64,000 bases of DNA from assembly GCA_036346275.1 (NCBI GenBank), contig CM070727.1, positions 6,749,760 through 6,813,759 on the forward strand. The letters are read 5' to 3'. The notes under the pieces were generated by a model, which saw nothing but the letters and a program-made list of their open reading frames with translations, did not search any database and was not told where the DNA came from. The position numbers were made by a program, and so were the translations under genes. The DNA is from Otatea glauca. Taxonomy: Eukaryota; Streptophyta; Magnoliopsida; Poales; Poaceae. Below are positions 43,911 to 54,502 of this stretch, piece after piece; the first letter of the stretch is position 1; the number at the start of each line of letters is the position of its first letter.

Positions 43911-44184
43911 TTTGGCGAGGGTATATGTGACATCCGATCCATTTGCGATTGAGCCCATTAAGGCCTATGTAGAGGCATGAGTATGAGAGGGTATGTGATT
44001 AGTCCTACATTGATTAGCTCTTGAAAAGAAGGACAACATATAACACCAAGTTTACCAAAGCATAATGTCCTCGAGTTAATTCTTTTAATAAAGCGAGGAT
44101 GAAAGCATAAAAAGGAGTTGGTGCGAGTGCATGATTTGTCTATCATGTGGGTAGGCCTGAGTGTTTGGACCCCGGAGCGTTACA

Positions 44185-44594
44185 ACAAACTTATGTGTGC
44201 TCAAACTATAATGCCAAGTAAATTCTAGAAGCCCCACAAAAAATTGAGGTTTCATTTGAAGTATTTTGAATTTAAATAATTTTTTTAACTTTTGAACAAT
44301 TTTTCTACTCAAATTAAATCATTTTAAATTCTAAAAATTAAGAAAAATCCTTAACAATTTCTTATAATGATGGAAAGATTTTATATTGCTTTGATAAATG
44401 CCATAGTCATTAGCTTAATTTTCATTCACAATTAGAGATTGATCATGAATCGTGGGGCGTATCCAAACCAAATCACATGTTAAAGATCCTATGGTTAAAG
44501 CTAAACTATAAAGAAGTGTGGTGTCATTCATTTGAAAAGTCAAACTTCCTTTGTCACTTACTATATAAGTCAAACTATCTATTTGTACAGATAT
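44185..44594. other. Intergenic DNA
   Basis: AT-rich, no gene. A 40-bp block at 44537-44577 (AAGTCAAACTTCCT(T/C)TGTCACTTACTATATAAGTCA) recurs inverted at about 46313-46352, suggesting that an older inverted-repeat element spans the two. Confidence 0.5.
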
Positions 44595-44602
44595 GGTAGA
44601 GG

Positions 44603-45388
44603 TAGAGGTGGGCACTCGGGCCGAGCTCTTTTGAGCCGGCCCGGCACGAAGCTCGATCCGGCAAGACATTGTAGCACGGGCCGTGCCGGGCTCGAGAATC
44701 AGGCACGATGGGCGGCCCGGCACGGCACGATACTGTAGAATGGGCTATACTGGGCCTGATGATCTAAGGCATGAGAAAGAAGCCTAGCATGAAGGTCACT
44801 GACTCACAGAGCATGATCATCATGGATGCACCCAGTAGCGTGAACGTCACCCCTATCGTCAACACCTGAGAGAGACGGACAAAACAGGAGAGAGAGAGCT
44901 AAGAGAGATTGAGAGACGGTGCAAGAAGTTGCTCTCTCTCGCTCGTCCCTCTCAATCTCTCTCAGCTCTCTCTCTCTCACCAGTCTCTCTCAATCTCTCT
45001 CGTCTGTCTCGCTCACTCTCTTTCTCGCCCATTCTCCCCTCTCTCGTTCGTATTGAGCACATCATTCTCGCTCTATGTAACTGTTTGATGATAAATAAAT
45101 TTTAGTTCTTTTTCTCATAATATTTGCATTCACCGCCTTAATTCTATGTATCTTCGGCTCTTTTCCTCTCGTTGAAATAGTGCAAATGGGTCGGACACAG
45201 GCCAAGACGGCACGGCGAGCACGGCGCAAATAGGCCGTACTGGCTCGCCGAAGGCGAGTTGGGCGGCGCGACGCGACGCGACGCGAGACGGCACGGCGAG
45301 CACGACGGCCGTCGCGCCGCCGACGCAGTTCGAGCCTGGCACGATGGACCCGCCGCCCGGCCGACACTCGCGACGACGCCCACCTCTA
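44603..45388. mobile_element. 786-bp non-autonomous hAT with perfect 8-bp duplication
   Basis: Flanked by GGTAGAGG at 44595-44602 and 45389-45396. Ends TAGAGGTGGGCACTCGGG and, reversed, TAGAGGTGGGCGTCG. Subterminal regions are rich in GGCACG(G/A)/CCGTGCC motifs like those of the 60564-63685 family, but it is a different subfamily. The centre is CT/GA-rich (44870-45050), with inverted CTCTCAATCTCTCTC blocks. No transposase. Confidence 0.9.
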
Positions 45389-45810
45389 GGTAGAGGGCGT
45401 ATCCAACCCAAATCTGCTGCGCGTGTCCCAGAGGAATTGACCATGAAAACTTGCATATCAGGGTCCAACTCGAACGCTACAAAGGCCATTTTTAGGGCTC
45501 TAACTAAAGGAGAAGTGGGTGGGAGGATGCGAAGAAAAGCCGCTATCACTCACCCATACAAAATTCCAATAATAAATAAAAGCCAAAAAGCAAAGCACGA
45601 TCCAAAGATAGAACAAATATAAACAGTGAATCATAGCAAACTGAAATTAAAGGTCAACCTGCTACTCGTTGTTTCTATTGCAATTTCAAAGGATGAAATT
45701 AGGCTACCTCTTTCCTTCTGTATGAAAACCAGCCCAAACAGGACTTCGAGTATCTCAACCCACTTCATCGCAAATATGTAAGCTCTAACAATTCATTTAT
45801 AGTCATTTTA

Positions 45811-46041
45811 GGGCTTGTTTGGATCTATTAGCACTAATAATTAGCTGCTAAAATTAGCAGCTATAGATCCAAACAAGTCTGCTAATTATTAGCCGCCCAT
45901 CCTGCTAACAATTAGTTCATTAGCAGGTTGTACCCTACTAAAAACTGCTAATAGATAGCCAATTGACACTTTTCCCTCCCTCCAACCCTATCCACTAGGT
46001 CAGCCTCATGCAAAAGGGCACTAATGAATCCAAATAGGGTC
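45811..46041. mobile_element. Tourist-like MITE (family T3)
   Basis: 231 bp between TTA 45808-45810 and TTA 46042-46044. Inverted ends GGGCTTGTTTGGATCTATTAG and, reversed, GACCCTATTTGGATTCATTAG. Internal TTAGCAG/CTGCTAA palindromes. It shares its right TTA with the next MITE. Confidence 0.9.
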
Positions 46042-46044
46042 TTA

Positions 46045-46275
46045 GGCCCTGTTTGGTATAGCTCCAGATCCCAGCTCCACCTCAGAGCTGGAGTTTGTAG
46101 GCTAAAATAAAGTGAATTAAGTTTATATTTTTAGTCTAAAATATAAACAAGATGATACATCTAAACACTCTTAATGTACCCACAGCTCCAGCTCCATAAA
46201 TTTCTGGAGCTAGGAATACCCTGCTCCACCAACTCCACGGATTTTGGTGGAGCTGGAGCTGTCCCAAACACCCCC
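46045..46275 (+). mobile_element. Tourist-like MITE (family T2, copy 2)
   Basis: 231 bp between TTA 46042-46044 and TTA 46276-46278. Ends GGCCCTGTTTGGTATAGCTCC and, reversed, GGGGGTGTTTGGGACAGCTCC. Opposite orientation to, and same length as, 36629-36859. It abuts the T3 MITE and lies about 320 bp upstream of the ESSS start codon. Confidence 0.92.
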
Positions 46276-46446
46276 TTAGTCATCTAAAATAACTTAGCAG
46301 GGGTAAATCCAAAATGACTTATATAGTAAGTGACAGAGGAAGTTTGACTTCTATGGACTTTTTTTTGGATTTGCTCTAATTTTTATCTCTGTTTTAGAGA
46401 AAGTTCATGAGTCTTGCCAAATTCCATCGTTCCAACCGACTAGACC

Positions 46447-46511
46447 GGCCCACTAAAATCACCCGCATCTTACTAGCCCAGCCCAATCCATCTCGACAAA
46501 AACCCAGCCCA
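46447..46511 (+). promoter_or_regulatory. Cluster of four site II elements, ESSS promoter
   Basis: GGCCCA at 46447-46452 and AGCCCA at 46475-46480, 46480-46485 and 46506-46511 are the complements of TGGGCC/TGGGCT. Clusters of this motif close to the start are a known feature of plant nuclear genes for respiratory-chain subunits, bound by TCP factors. They lie 80-145 bases ahead of the ATG. Confidence 0.7.
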
Positions 46512-46591
46512 TTTTCCTGCAACCTCCACACCCCAGCCTCGCCTCCGCAATCGACGACCTCTCCGATCTCCACACGCAACAACCGAGCTCG

Positions 46592-46942
46592 ATGCGGGCG
46601 ATCTCGTCGGCGGCGGGAGGGATGCTGCGGGCGCGGTTGCGCGGGGCGGCGCGCGTCCGCGGCGGGCACGGCGAGGGCGCGGGGCGGTGGACGACGCCGG
46701 GGCACGAGGAGCAGCCCAAGGGGTACCTGTTCAACCGCCCGCCGCCGCCGGCGGGGGAGTCGCGCAATTGGGAGGACTGGGAGCTGCCCTGCTACCTCAC
46801 CTCCTTCCTCACCGTCGTCATCCTCGGGGTCGGGCTCAACGCCAAGCCTGACCTCACCCTCGAGACCTGGGCGCACCAGAAGGCGCTTGAGCGCCTCCAG
46901 CAGCAGGAGCTCGCCGCTTCCGCCGACTCTCAGGCCGAGTGA
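46592..46942 (+). CDS. Mitochondrial complex I ESSS (NDUFB11-like) subunit
   Basis: Single exon, 116 aa. An Arg-rich, acid-free N-terminus (residues 1-23: MRAISSAAGGMLRARLRGAA...) fits a mitochondrial presequence. The block GRWTTPGHEEQPKGYLFNRP (31-50), the NWEDWELPCY motif (59-68) and the single membrane helix (about 67-84, SFLTVVILGVGLNA) are characteristic of the plant ESSS accessory subunit of NADH:ubiquinone oxidoreductase. The C-terminal segment WAHQKALERLQ is the conserved matrix or intermembrane tail. The length matches the plant family (about 110-120 aa). The subunit sits in the proton-pumping membrane arm and supports assembly, not catalysis. The promoter carries a site II cluster. 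The ATG at 46592 is the first in a leader without upstream ATGs in the same frame. Confidence 0.93.
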   Translation: MRAISSAAGGMLRARLRGAARVRGGHGEGAGRWTTPGHEEQPKGYLFNRPPPPAGESRNWEDWELPCYLTSFLTVVILGVGLNAKPDLTLETWAHQKALERLQQQELAASADSQAE

Positions 46943-49220
46943 TCCGCGCGCCCCAGGTCACCTCGAACCCTAGACTGCGTTTGTCTTGCTTCCAATAAGA
47001 TGGTTGCTATGTGCGATTCTGATATGGATGGAGCACGGGCTAAACACCGTGCTGTTGTTTCTGTTTCGTTGTGGAATTTACCCGATGACGACGAATGCTC
47101 TAAACATTTTGAAATGCTTTGTATTTGTATTATCTTCTTCATCCTTTGATTTTACTCTAGCTACAAATTTTCGTGAGCATAATTAGGATTAATGATACTT
47201 GTCTCTCTCTTCCCCAAATAACTCTGTTTCGAAATGTTTCGTAGATCGCATTTGACAGACTCAAATGTAGCTTGTTAGAACTTAGAAGTGGTTCTTGCTT
47301 TGGGGGTTGGCTCTTAAATGGATGCTTGCTGATATGACGTACTCTCTCTCTCTCTCTCTCTCTCTTCTAAGCGCCTCTTGCATTGAAGACGCTCTTATGC
47401 ATATTTCAATACAGGAACTAGTGCTAAAGCGATAGAAGAAGGTAATGTGCAATGTGTTACTCAAGTATATGTTCTAGGCCCCATGGTGGTTGTAGTTTTG
47501 TAGACGAGACAGAAACAAGATATGTAGATTTCTAGTTGCAGGTCGACTCTAGCTTATGTGGTGAGCTGGGCATTTATTTCGCCATAATAAAAAAAAAATA
47601 AGGATACAAGTTGAGTCGATATGAGCAACATGGAAATGTGGAATGTTGCTTGTACGTTTTGTTTTGAATTGTGATTAATCCTGTGGTGTAATCTAAACTC
47701 AAATTATCGAATTGTTAGCATGCATACTTGAAATTGGATGATCCTGTGACAGTTGAATAATCTCACTCTGCTGGATAGCACGGTTGTTGGTTAAACTGAT
47801 CTACTGTTCTTGGATTAGTAAGGTATCTGAAAGCATGATAAAAAGTCATGAGGGATAACTTCGTACTGAACTAGCCTATCCATTGTTCAACACAACTCTT
47901 GTGTATGGGCATTATCACTACCAAGAGCATACCATTAACTTCAGTATTATGTTATCATTAAAAAAATTTAAGTTTACTTTCATGGTCACCTGGTAATTCC
48001 GCCAAAATAAATGAGATCCCTAGTAAGGTCTGATAGCAGCATATTCAGGAGTCTTTATCTCTACTATAGTAGTGCTTTGGCTTTTCATACATACTTTTTA
48101 CTCATATATTTAGGTACCCTGTTTTTCTTTATCTTCATCCGTAACCGTGAGCGATCTGAAAGACGAAACAGAGAGATGAAGGCTTTTTTTAATAGGAAAT
48201 TACTGTTCTTGATAATTTCCCTGCCAAGCTTTGAAGAAAAAAAATATGATGAGAATAATAGAGAGTGGAGACTGAGCTAGTGTTGATAATTGAGTAAAAA
48301 CCAATGTTCTAAATAATGGTTAGCAGCTGCTGGGCTACCTTGAATACCTAGCGCTAGCGGTGCATATCTGGCTGTAGAAAGCAGCCTGTATTCAGACATT
48401 GTAAATAACTTTTTCTTTCCTTCCATAAAACCAGTGAAGGGTTCACCGTTAAAGGTAGTTTCTGGAACATATGTTAATGAAGTTATAGCTTGTGCATATG
48501 GTTGTGCGTTGAGTAAATCATGAACTATGGATCACTTTATTTCGGAAAAGGGAAATTTGAAGGGCTTTAAATCTATCAGTGCAGAAGAAAGTTCTATCCT
48601 GCCCCCTAGTCTCCAAGCAGTCTGCTGTAGTTCACTTCATTTTTGCTACAAGCCTGCAACCACTTGCTAACTGGGCACTTCATAAACAGTGTTTGGTTCA
48701 TCTTTTGTGTGTGTGTGTGCATGTGCATGCACATGTGTGTGTACCTGTCAACTTTAAATATTTTCAAATTCATCTACTAGTCTGTGCTACTTTTTTTATT
48801 GATTACCTGCCTTCTCTACAATGTTTCTTATGACCATGCAGTCTATTGTCTGCATAGACATACGAAGTTGCTGATTCATATGTCAAGGTCCTGATATCGC
48901 GTGTTGTCTGAGCTCTCTTTCCTATGTTTTAATTGTTGAATTCTTTTGCATACAATAGCATGTATCGCATAATTTTGATTATTCTATCATATGTTCATAT
49001 GACCGTAAAAAGTTATATGAATAAACATTTTGGTGCATATTCACTTTCTTTGAAATTATTTTCATGGAATCCCTAATAGACTAATAGTCTATAGTAGCAA
49101 TTCCATTGGTGCTTTAACGTAGCTCTAGTGATCAGCTTGACATTAGAGGATGCGTTGACTTGGTGGAAGTTTCAATATTTTCCAGTAATAGCAAACATAA
49201 ATCAAGAATGTTGTAATCTA
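46943..49220. other. ESSS 3' region and intergenic DNA
   Basis: The first few hundred bases likely hold the ESSS 3' UTR. A (CT)n run lies at 47341-47366 and a (TG)n/(CA)n mixture at 48705-48742. Short frames elsewhere have no domain features. Confidence 0.45.
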
Positions 49221-49533
49221 CTCCCTCCGTCCTTGAAAGTAAGGGAGAGAAGCGTTCAAATTGTGTCCTCCAATATTAGGGATTGAGAGCTCCCCCCCTT
49301 AAATTGTGTCCTCAAATTGTGCCCATGCATGCAGATGCACGCAGATACATGCGACCACACATATTCCAAAACAAAAACGCGGCAGGTCATTCTCTATAAT
49401 CGTGATTAATTAATGTATGCATGTTGCCAATTAATAGAGACACAGTATTAAATAGGGGCATTAGAGTCTTTTGGCAGAAACCATAATCTGTTCTAAAATT
49501 TCTTCTGTCCCTTACTTTCCAGGACGGAGGGAG
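49221..49533. mobile_element. Stowaway-like MITE (family S2)
   Basis: 313 bp between TA dinucleotides (49219-49220 and 49534-49535). Inverted ends are CTCCCTCCGTCCTTGAAAGTAAG and its complement, CTTACTTTCCAGGACGGAGGGAG. Noncoding. Confidence 0.92.
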
Positions 49534-49780
49534 TATTAGCAATCAGTAAGGTGCCATGTGTAATATGTTTGAGTTAATCATTGTACTTTAGGACCAAAAA
49601 AAAATTGTTCAATATTTTCGTAGTAGAAACGCCTAGTTCGAAAGCATGTAGTTATGGAAATGCCTATCTTGTATCAAAGCAGCTCTTGGATAGCAGATTG
49701 TCTAAGAATTTTTATGACTTTCCTGGTGCACAAAGTATAGAAGAAAGCTTTATTTGAAGTTACAATTGTTGAACATGATA

Positions 49781-50022
49781 CTCCCCCTGTCCAAGTTTAT
49801 AAGGCTTATTTTTTGAATGGTCTTGTTCATAAATGTAAAGACTTATGTATGATGTTCCCTATATACCCCTTAATAAATATCCATCTTTACTTCATATTCA
49901 CTACATGCATGCGTTGAATATAGTGCTTAATGATAATAGTTAGGGGTAATCTAATCGTTTTCAATACCTTCTTTGTCTATATGCCAAGAAGAAATTGGTC
50001 TTATAAACTTGGACGGAGGGAG
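49781..50022. mobile_element. Stowaway-like MITE (family S3)
   Basis: 242 bp between TA sites. Ends CTCCCCCTGTCCAAGTTTATAAG and, reversed, CTCCCTCCGTCCAAGTTTATAAG. Noncoding, different interior from S1 and S2. Confidence 0.92.
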
Positions 50023-50629
50023 TATAATTTAAGCTCAGCTTCTATATGCGTGCTAGTATAGCCATGTGCTTGAGTCAGGCATTTGTCAATCATAGTTTTG
50101 GCCAAGGTTATTAAAGCGATAAGGCGAGGTGTGGCGGCTCACCACCTTTTTACCGCTAAAGCGCTTAAGTTTGCGACGAGTTGACACCATACACATATCC
50201 TAACCTAATATAGCAACAAACAAATCAGCAATTTTGTAGGTCATCCGGACCTTGATATTGCCAGTTCTTGAGCCCATGTAACACCCATCCTCCTTCCAAT
50301 TTATCTTCTTCCATGTAGCACACATCCCCCTTGCAAGTTTCATCATGTAGCTTGTTACAAAACATTACAATAATTTATATTCCAAATTTCCAATTAATTG
50401 AGCAAATATAGACCGGTGACATACCTTGTTAACAATCTCTCCTCTCTTCCCCCAAGCAAGAAACTACATGAAAATAGGACAACAATGAAGTAAAGAATTG
50501 ATAATTAAATATATGATTACATGAACAACGATCGACGACCAACATAAGTCCACATTCCACAAGCTTAGATTCTAATGCCTAATGGCATAACATAAGTCCA
50601 CAAAATAACATAAGTCCAACTCTCATCTT

Positions 50630-52331
50630 TCAAGAGTCATGCATCTCGAAATCATTTAAATTGTTAGTAGCATCCATGTTCTCTCCTTCACCATCTCCGA
50701 TAGCATTGGTTGGAACTTCGCCATAATCATCTACATTGTCGCCATCAAACACGATCTCTTCTTCATCTTCCTCTTCATTGTGCAAATCAGAGTGTGACTC
50801 CTCTTCTTCGACCACGCTTGTTGTAGATCTTGCATGCCGAGTGTAGGTCATAGTCTTGCCATTACCTCTCCTAGGAGCATTTTGACCTCGAAGCTCACGT
50901 GATGCACCAATGGCTTCATGAATATGGTCCCATGTAAGGTCACATTCACACCCAGAACAACCTTGAGGTGGTTTGGCTAATGGGTCAACCCATTCATTGT
51001 CCCAATCACTGTTGTAAAAAAACTCGACCGGTTAGCTGGCCGATTAACCAGTGACGGTGACTAAACCGTCACGAATAGTTTAATCAGAGTGCAATTAACA
51101 CAATCAAACGATTTATTGACCATATAATCCGATTAATCATCTGTCTTTCCTGTTTAATCATGAAAATAGCTTATTTTTATTTACTAAGTACGATAAATTA
51201 GTTTATAATATTGTGTCATAGTGTTCATAATATGTATCTTTTGGATAAAAAGTATAACGATGAAATGTAGAACATGTTTAGTAGAGTGATAATTTACTAT
51301 AACTTTGGGTAACTAAAATATTTCTAATTAATTCTAAATGTAAATAAATATATTAATAAGAGTGCATAATCGTCCGTTAAATTCCAATTGATCGGCCATA
51401 TTACGATTAATCGCTTAGCGGTACCACGTCTGTCCATCTAGCGCATACTGTTTTTCACAACATTGGTCTCAATCAAACTCTTCTATAACCAAAGGGTCAT
51501 AGCTTTTGCCCCCTTCCTTGCACCGCTTTTGAAACCTACTTGTCATCTTTCGGTTGTATGCGACATAGACTAAATCATTCAATTTCTTGTGCTCGAACCG
51601 GTCTCTTTTCTTGGTATGGATGTACAAATGGGAAGCAAAGCAAACAAAATGAATAAATGGCTTGCAAAAATTGAAATGAATGAACACAAAGAAGCTACAA
51701 AATGAGGAGTTAAAATTAAACACTTCATCAACAACTTGACTTACAAATTCAAAGGTACTCCAATTTTGCTCACAACCGGACTTAATGCTAGTTTGAGCAG
51801 CCCCCTTGGAATGTCTTTGCTCTACAACCTCTACAGGTGTTAGTTAGAGCATAGCACTAATGGACTTAGTCTCATTTGCCTTCTTTGGTGCTAGAAACTT
51901 GAACTGAAGAGCAGATTGCTTTCTTTTGGCAGCTGTCCCAAAACTTGGCTGCATAACAGAGGCATGGGACTCACATCCTTGCCTTTTGCTGTCACACTCA
52001 CATCTTCATCTTCTCCTTCTGCTTTATCATCTAGGAAGAGTGGTATGCCCCTTTTGTTCTTTAACAAAGCCTCCCGCATCTCTTTCATGATTGCTGTCGT
52101 AGTCTTGGCACAGTTTTGGACATCTCCAAACCCACCCGCGAGATGCTCTTTTAACCTTTTGATTCCTCCCGTTACCTTCCTGTCACAATGGGAACATTGG
52201 GCCAAATCTTAGTTGCCAATAACTGGCCAAAAGTTATACTTTCATCCCGGATTGTTAGACTTTGCCTTCCGTTTTGGATCACATATTGGATCATACGAGG
52301 CCTCGGAAGTTGCATTACTCGCAGTTGCCAT
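50630..52331 (-). pseudogene. hAT transposase remnant (BED finger, deleted middle, C-terminus)
   Basis: The N-terminal piece starts at ATG 52331 (MATASNATSEASYDPICDPK). It is broken by TGA (52242-52244) and TAA (52209-52211), then carries the BED finger AQCSHCDRKVTGGIKRLKEHLAGG to about 51890. The DUF659 and catalytic middle, several hundred residues in relatives, is missing. C-terminal pieces follow: CEQNWSTFEF (near 51750), then HTKKRDRFEHKKLNDLVYVAYN (51640-51575), then the MITE 51007-51465, then WDNEWVDPLAKPPQG and the acidic tail to stop 50630. A splice donor GTAAGT follows STFEF, but the expected acceptor reads TAC instead of TAG. It is dead. Confidence 0.85.
51007..51465. mobile_element. 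459-bp hAT-type MITE inserted in the transposase remnant
   Basis: Flanked by GTCCCAAT (50999-51006) and GTCTCAAT (51466-51473), 7 of 8 identical. Ends CACTGTTGTAAAAAA and, reversed, CAATGTTGTGAAAAA. Internal CGACCGGTTA/GGCCGATTAA motifs. It cuts the host transposase frame in the codons for FDWDN, which read through again when it is removed. Confidence 0.85.
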
Positions 52332-52399
52332 TTTGGTGATGCTTCACTTCTGTTTCAATAAAGAGAGTATAAATAAGCATATTGTCAATTGTACACTAC

Positions 52400-52860
52400 T
52401 ACTACTAGTCTACTATAGTACTGCTACTTCTACTTCTACTATTGCCCAATCGCCTCTCCCCCATCTGCTTCTACTACTGCCACTTCTACTAGTCTACTAT
52501 AGTATTGCTACTTCTACTACTGCCCCGATCGCCTCTCCCCCATCTACTTCTACTACCTCTACTTCTACCTCCCCGATGTCCTCTCCCCCATTGCTTCTTC
52601 CCCGCCACCACCGCCGCCCCATATGACAAGAGGAGAGGGGGAGTGGGGGAGGGGACTAGCAGAGAGAAGAGGGCGACAAAGGGGACTGGCGGAGGGGACC
52701 GGATGGAGAGAAGAGAGGGGGAGTGGGGACAACCGCGGGGATCTCGTCAGGGAGGATGCTGTAGAGAAGAGAGGGGATGACGGAGAAGACCATACCTGGA
52801 TGGCGACGATGCGCAAAGGAAGTGCTGCTATACAATTCAGGCCAAGATAGTCTGTGCACA
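52400..52860. repeat. CT-rich then GA-rich low-complexity block
   Basis: TCTACTACTGCCACTTC-type CT-rich units repeat at about 52420-52480 and 52485-52570. They are followed by purine-rich GGAGAGGGGGAGTGGGG units (52625-52780). The long frames on both strands are compositional artefacts. Confidence 0.65.
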
Positions 52861-54502
52861 CGAGGTTAGAGGTACATAAATTCTTGGGCTAAAATTGTCA
52901 TGCCTTTTTTCAGGGTAACCCACAATTACAAATTTTTACCCCAAGCATCCGTTGTTATGCCTCCTGTCTTAATGTTGTCCTATTGAGCATTGTTTAAACA
53001 ATTAGTGTACCCTTCTTCCTGAGCATTCTGCCTTCACATACACATGGTGTCTTGACCAAACACCATATGCCAGCTGGCTAAAAAATTCACCCTCTTATGT
53101 AGACAGACCATATGATGCAGTACTGACGCTTGTCTGTCACGTTTGATTCATACTTGCTTACTTGACGCAAGAGGTGTACCTAAGCTACCAGATCAATTCT
53201 GCAGCATCAATCTTTGCAACACTTTTCAGTTAGCTGTTTTGATGATGTTGTTTTTTCATGTGCTTCTCAGATAGATCTCTGTTAGCCTAGAAAAAGTTTT
53301 GCAATTTTATTGCTCTTCATTCTTTACATAATCATGGCCTGCAACAGAACAGCATGCCATGCGGTTTAGACTAACTTTTGTGGACATGTACTTCACTTTA
53401 GCCTTTGGTATCCAGGCATGCATTTCTCTTGCTAATAGTATGATTGACCTGTGTGGACTGTACTGCCGCAGCAACTTTATTTGCATAAATTGATTACCTT
53501 CTTGACAAAATGTAGCCTGTATGTCTCATGCATGCCATTTTTTTTGTTACAAGTGACATGTCAGGCTGTCAGTGAAGTTGTTTTACTAAATGGACATTCT
53601 AATTTTAATGAGATATGGTGCTGAAATCTAGATGAATTTGAGAAAAAAAAAGCGTGAGCTGAGAATTTTTACCATGCAGAGAACAATGAGATAAATATTA
53701 TGCCATAAAAATGTGAAACCATACTGGTTCTCCTCAGTGCTGAACAAAGCAGCAAACTAAGTGATTTTATTGCTAGGTATCTCAAATATGTGCGTGAGGC
53801 TAATAGTATTTTTTTTTATTTCTAGGCTAGTGAAGTGGAGAACTGGTAACTGTAACGACTGGTTCTTCCTTCAATTTTTTTAGGGTTCAAGCAGCTATCC
53901 TAGCTTAAGAACAAATTAGAGATCTTATGTTTGAGGAATTTCCTATATTTAATGGACAGTAAACTTGAATTTTTTTAGACAGCTTATTCATTACTCAGGT
54001 GTGGAGTCAATCTTCTTGCTTTCTATTGTCATCAGATGCATCTTTTGGGTGTAGGAGTTATACATATATATTACCTTCATATCAGTACAGATGTTAACTT
54101 TTGCGTAGATTCAAAGCTACAGCATGTCTTTCTTGCGTATTTGAACAGAGCCTCTGTTCTTTACTGGATTCCTCTTGTTTATGCCTGACTTTAGTGTGGC
54201 GCATCAGATTCTAAAGTTGAGCATAGCAGTAATTTATCCGTGAGCTGTCCAGTATTTTTTCCCCCTAAAGTTCTGTTCTTGGCTTTTTGTTGCCGCACCA
54301 GCATCTCAGCTAATGATGACTCTGAAAGATTGTTCACTTGCTACGGATTTATGATAAAAGCAAATATTAACTTCAATTTTGCTCCGATTACGCTGTAGTT
54401 TAACTCATATATCTGAGCTCCGTGCAAATATACCACTACAATCATGAGATTATGTCATTTCCAGATATATCTTAGTATTTTCTTTGGTTCAATTGATCGA
54501 GT
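52861..54502. other. Intergenic DNA, no gene seen
   Basis: AT-rich sequence without coding frames above background or clear repeat ends. Confidence 0.5.

Larger units (their letters stand above)
41840..44184 (+). mobile_element. LTR-bounded unit carrying chloroplast-derived DNA
   Basis: Direct repeats 41840-42056 and 43926-44184 share T(G/A)T(G/A)ACATCCGA, TTAGCTCTTGA(G/A)AAGA, CAACATATAA, AAGCGAGGA(C/T) and the end GTT(G/A)CA. They look like short LTRs. The left one is followed by TGGTAATAGAGC (42059-42070), one change from the tRNA-iMet primer site. The interior has no gag/pol: after about 300 bp it becomes chloroplast-like (from about 42360) almost to the right repeat, and is split by a Gypsy-type LTR (43056-43879). 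Flanking pentamers (AAAAC and ACAAA) do not match well, so the outer borders are tentative. Either the element captured plastid DNA or plastid DNA inserted into it. Confidence 0.6.
50100..52400 (-). mobile_element. Degenerate, internally deleted hAT (BED/DUF659) element
   Basis: The left end resembles a hAT terminus of the CAAGGTTATTAAAGCGATAAGGCG type at about 50103. The minus-strand transposase remnants (52331-50630) run toward it. The right end was not located; a CT/GA-rich block follows (52400-52860) that may be the element's leader. The element has lost most of its transposase and carries a nested MITE. Confidence 0.6.

Noticed and set aside
45062..45622. Arg-rich frames near 45.1-45.6 kb
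   Set aside because: Mostly inside the non-autonomous hAT at 44603-45388; GC-rich terminal motifs, not a gene.
44537..46352. Inverted 40-bp blocks at 44537-44577 and 46313-46352 as ends of one transposon
   Set aside because: Interesting, but no target duplication could be found and the enclosed DNA contains unrelated insertions; left as a note only.
46394..46973. Longer frames overlapping the ESSS gene in other phases and strands
   Set aside because: Shadows of the real 116-aa frame, which alone matches a known family.
52505..52861. Opposed frames rich in Ser/Pro/Leu or Gly/Arg/Glu
   Set aside because: Low-complexity CT/GA sequence gives open frames on both strands; no domain or splice context.
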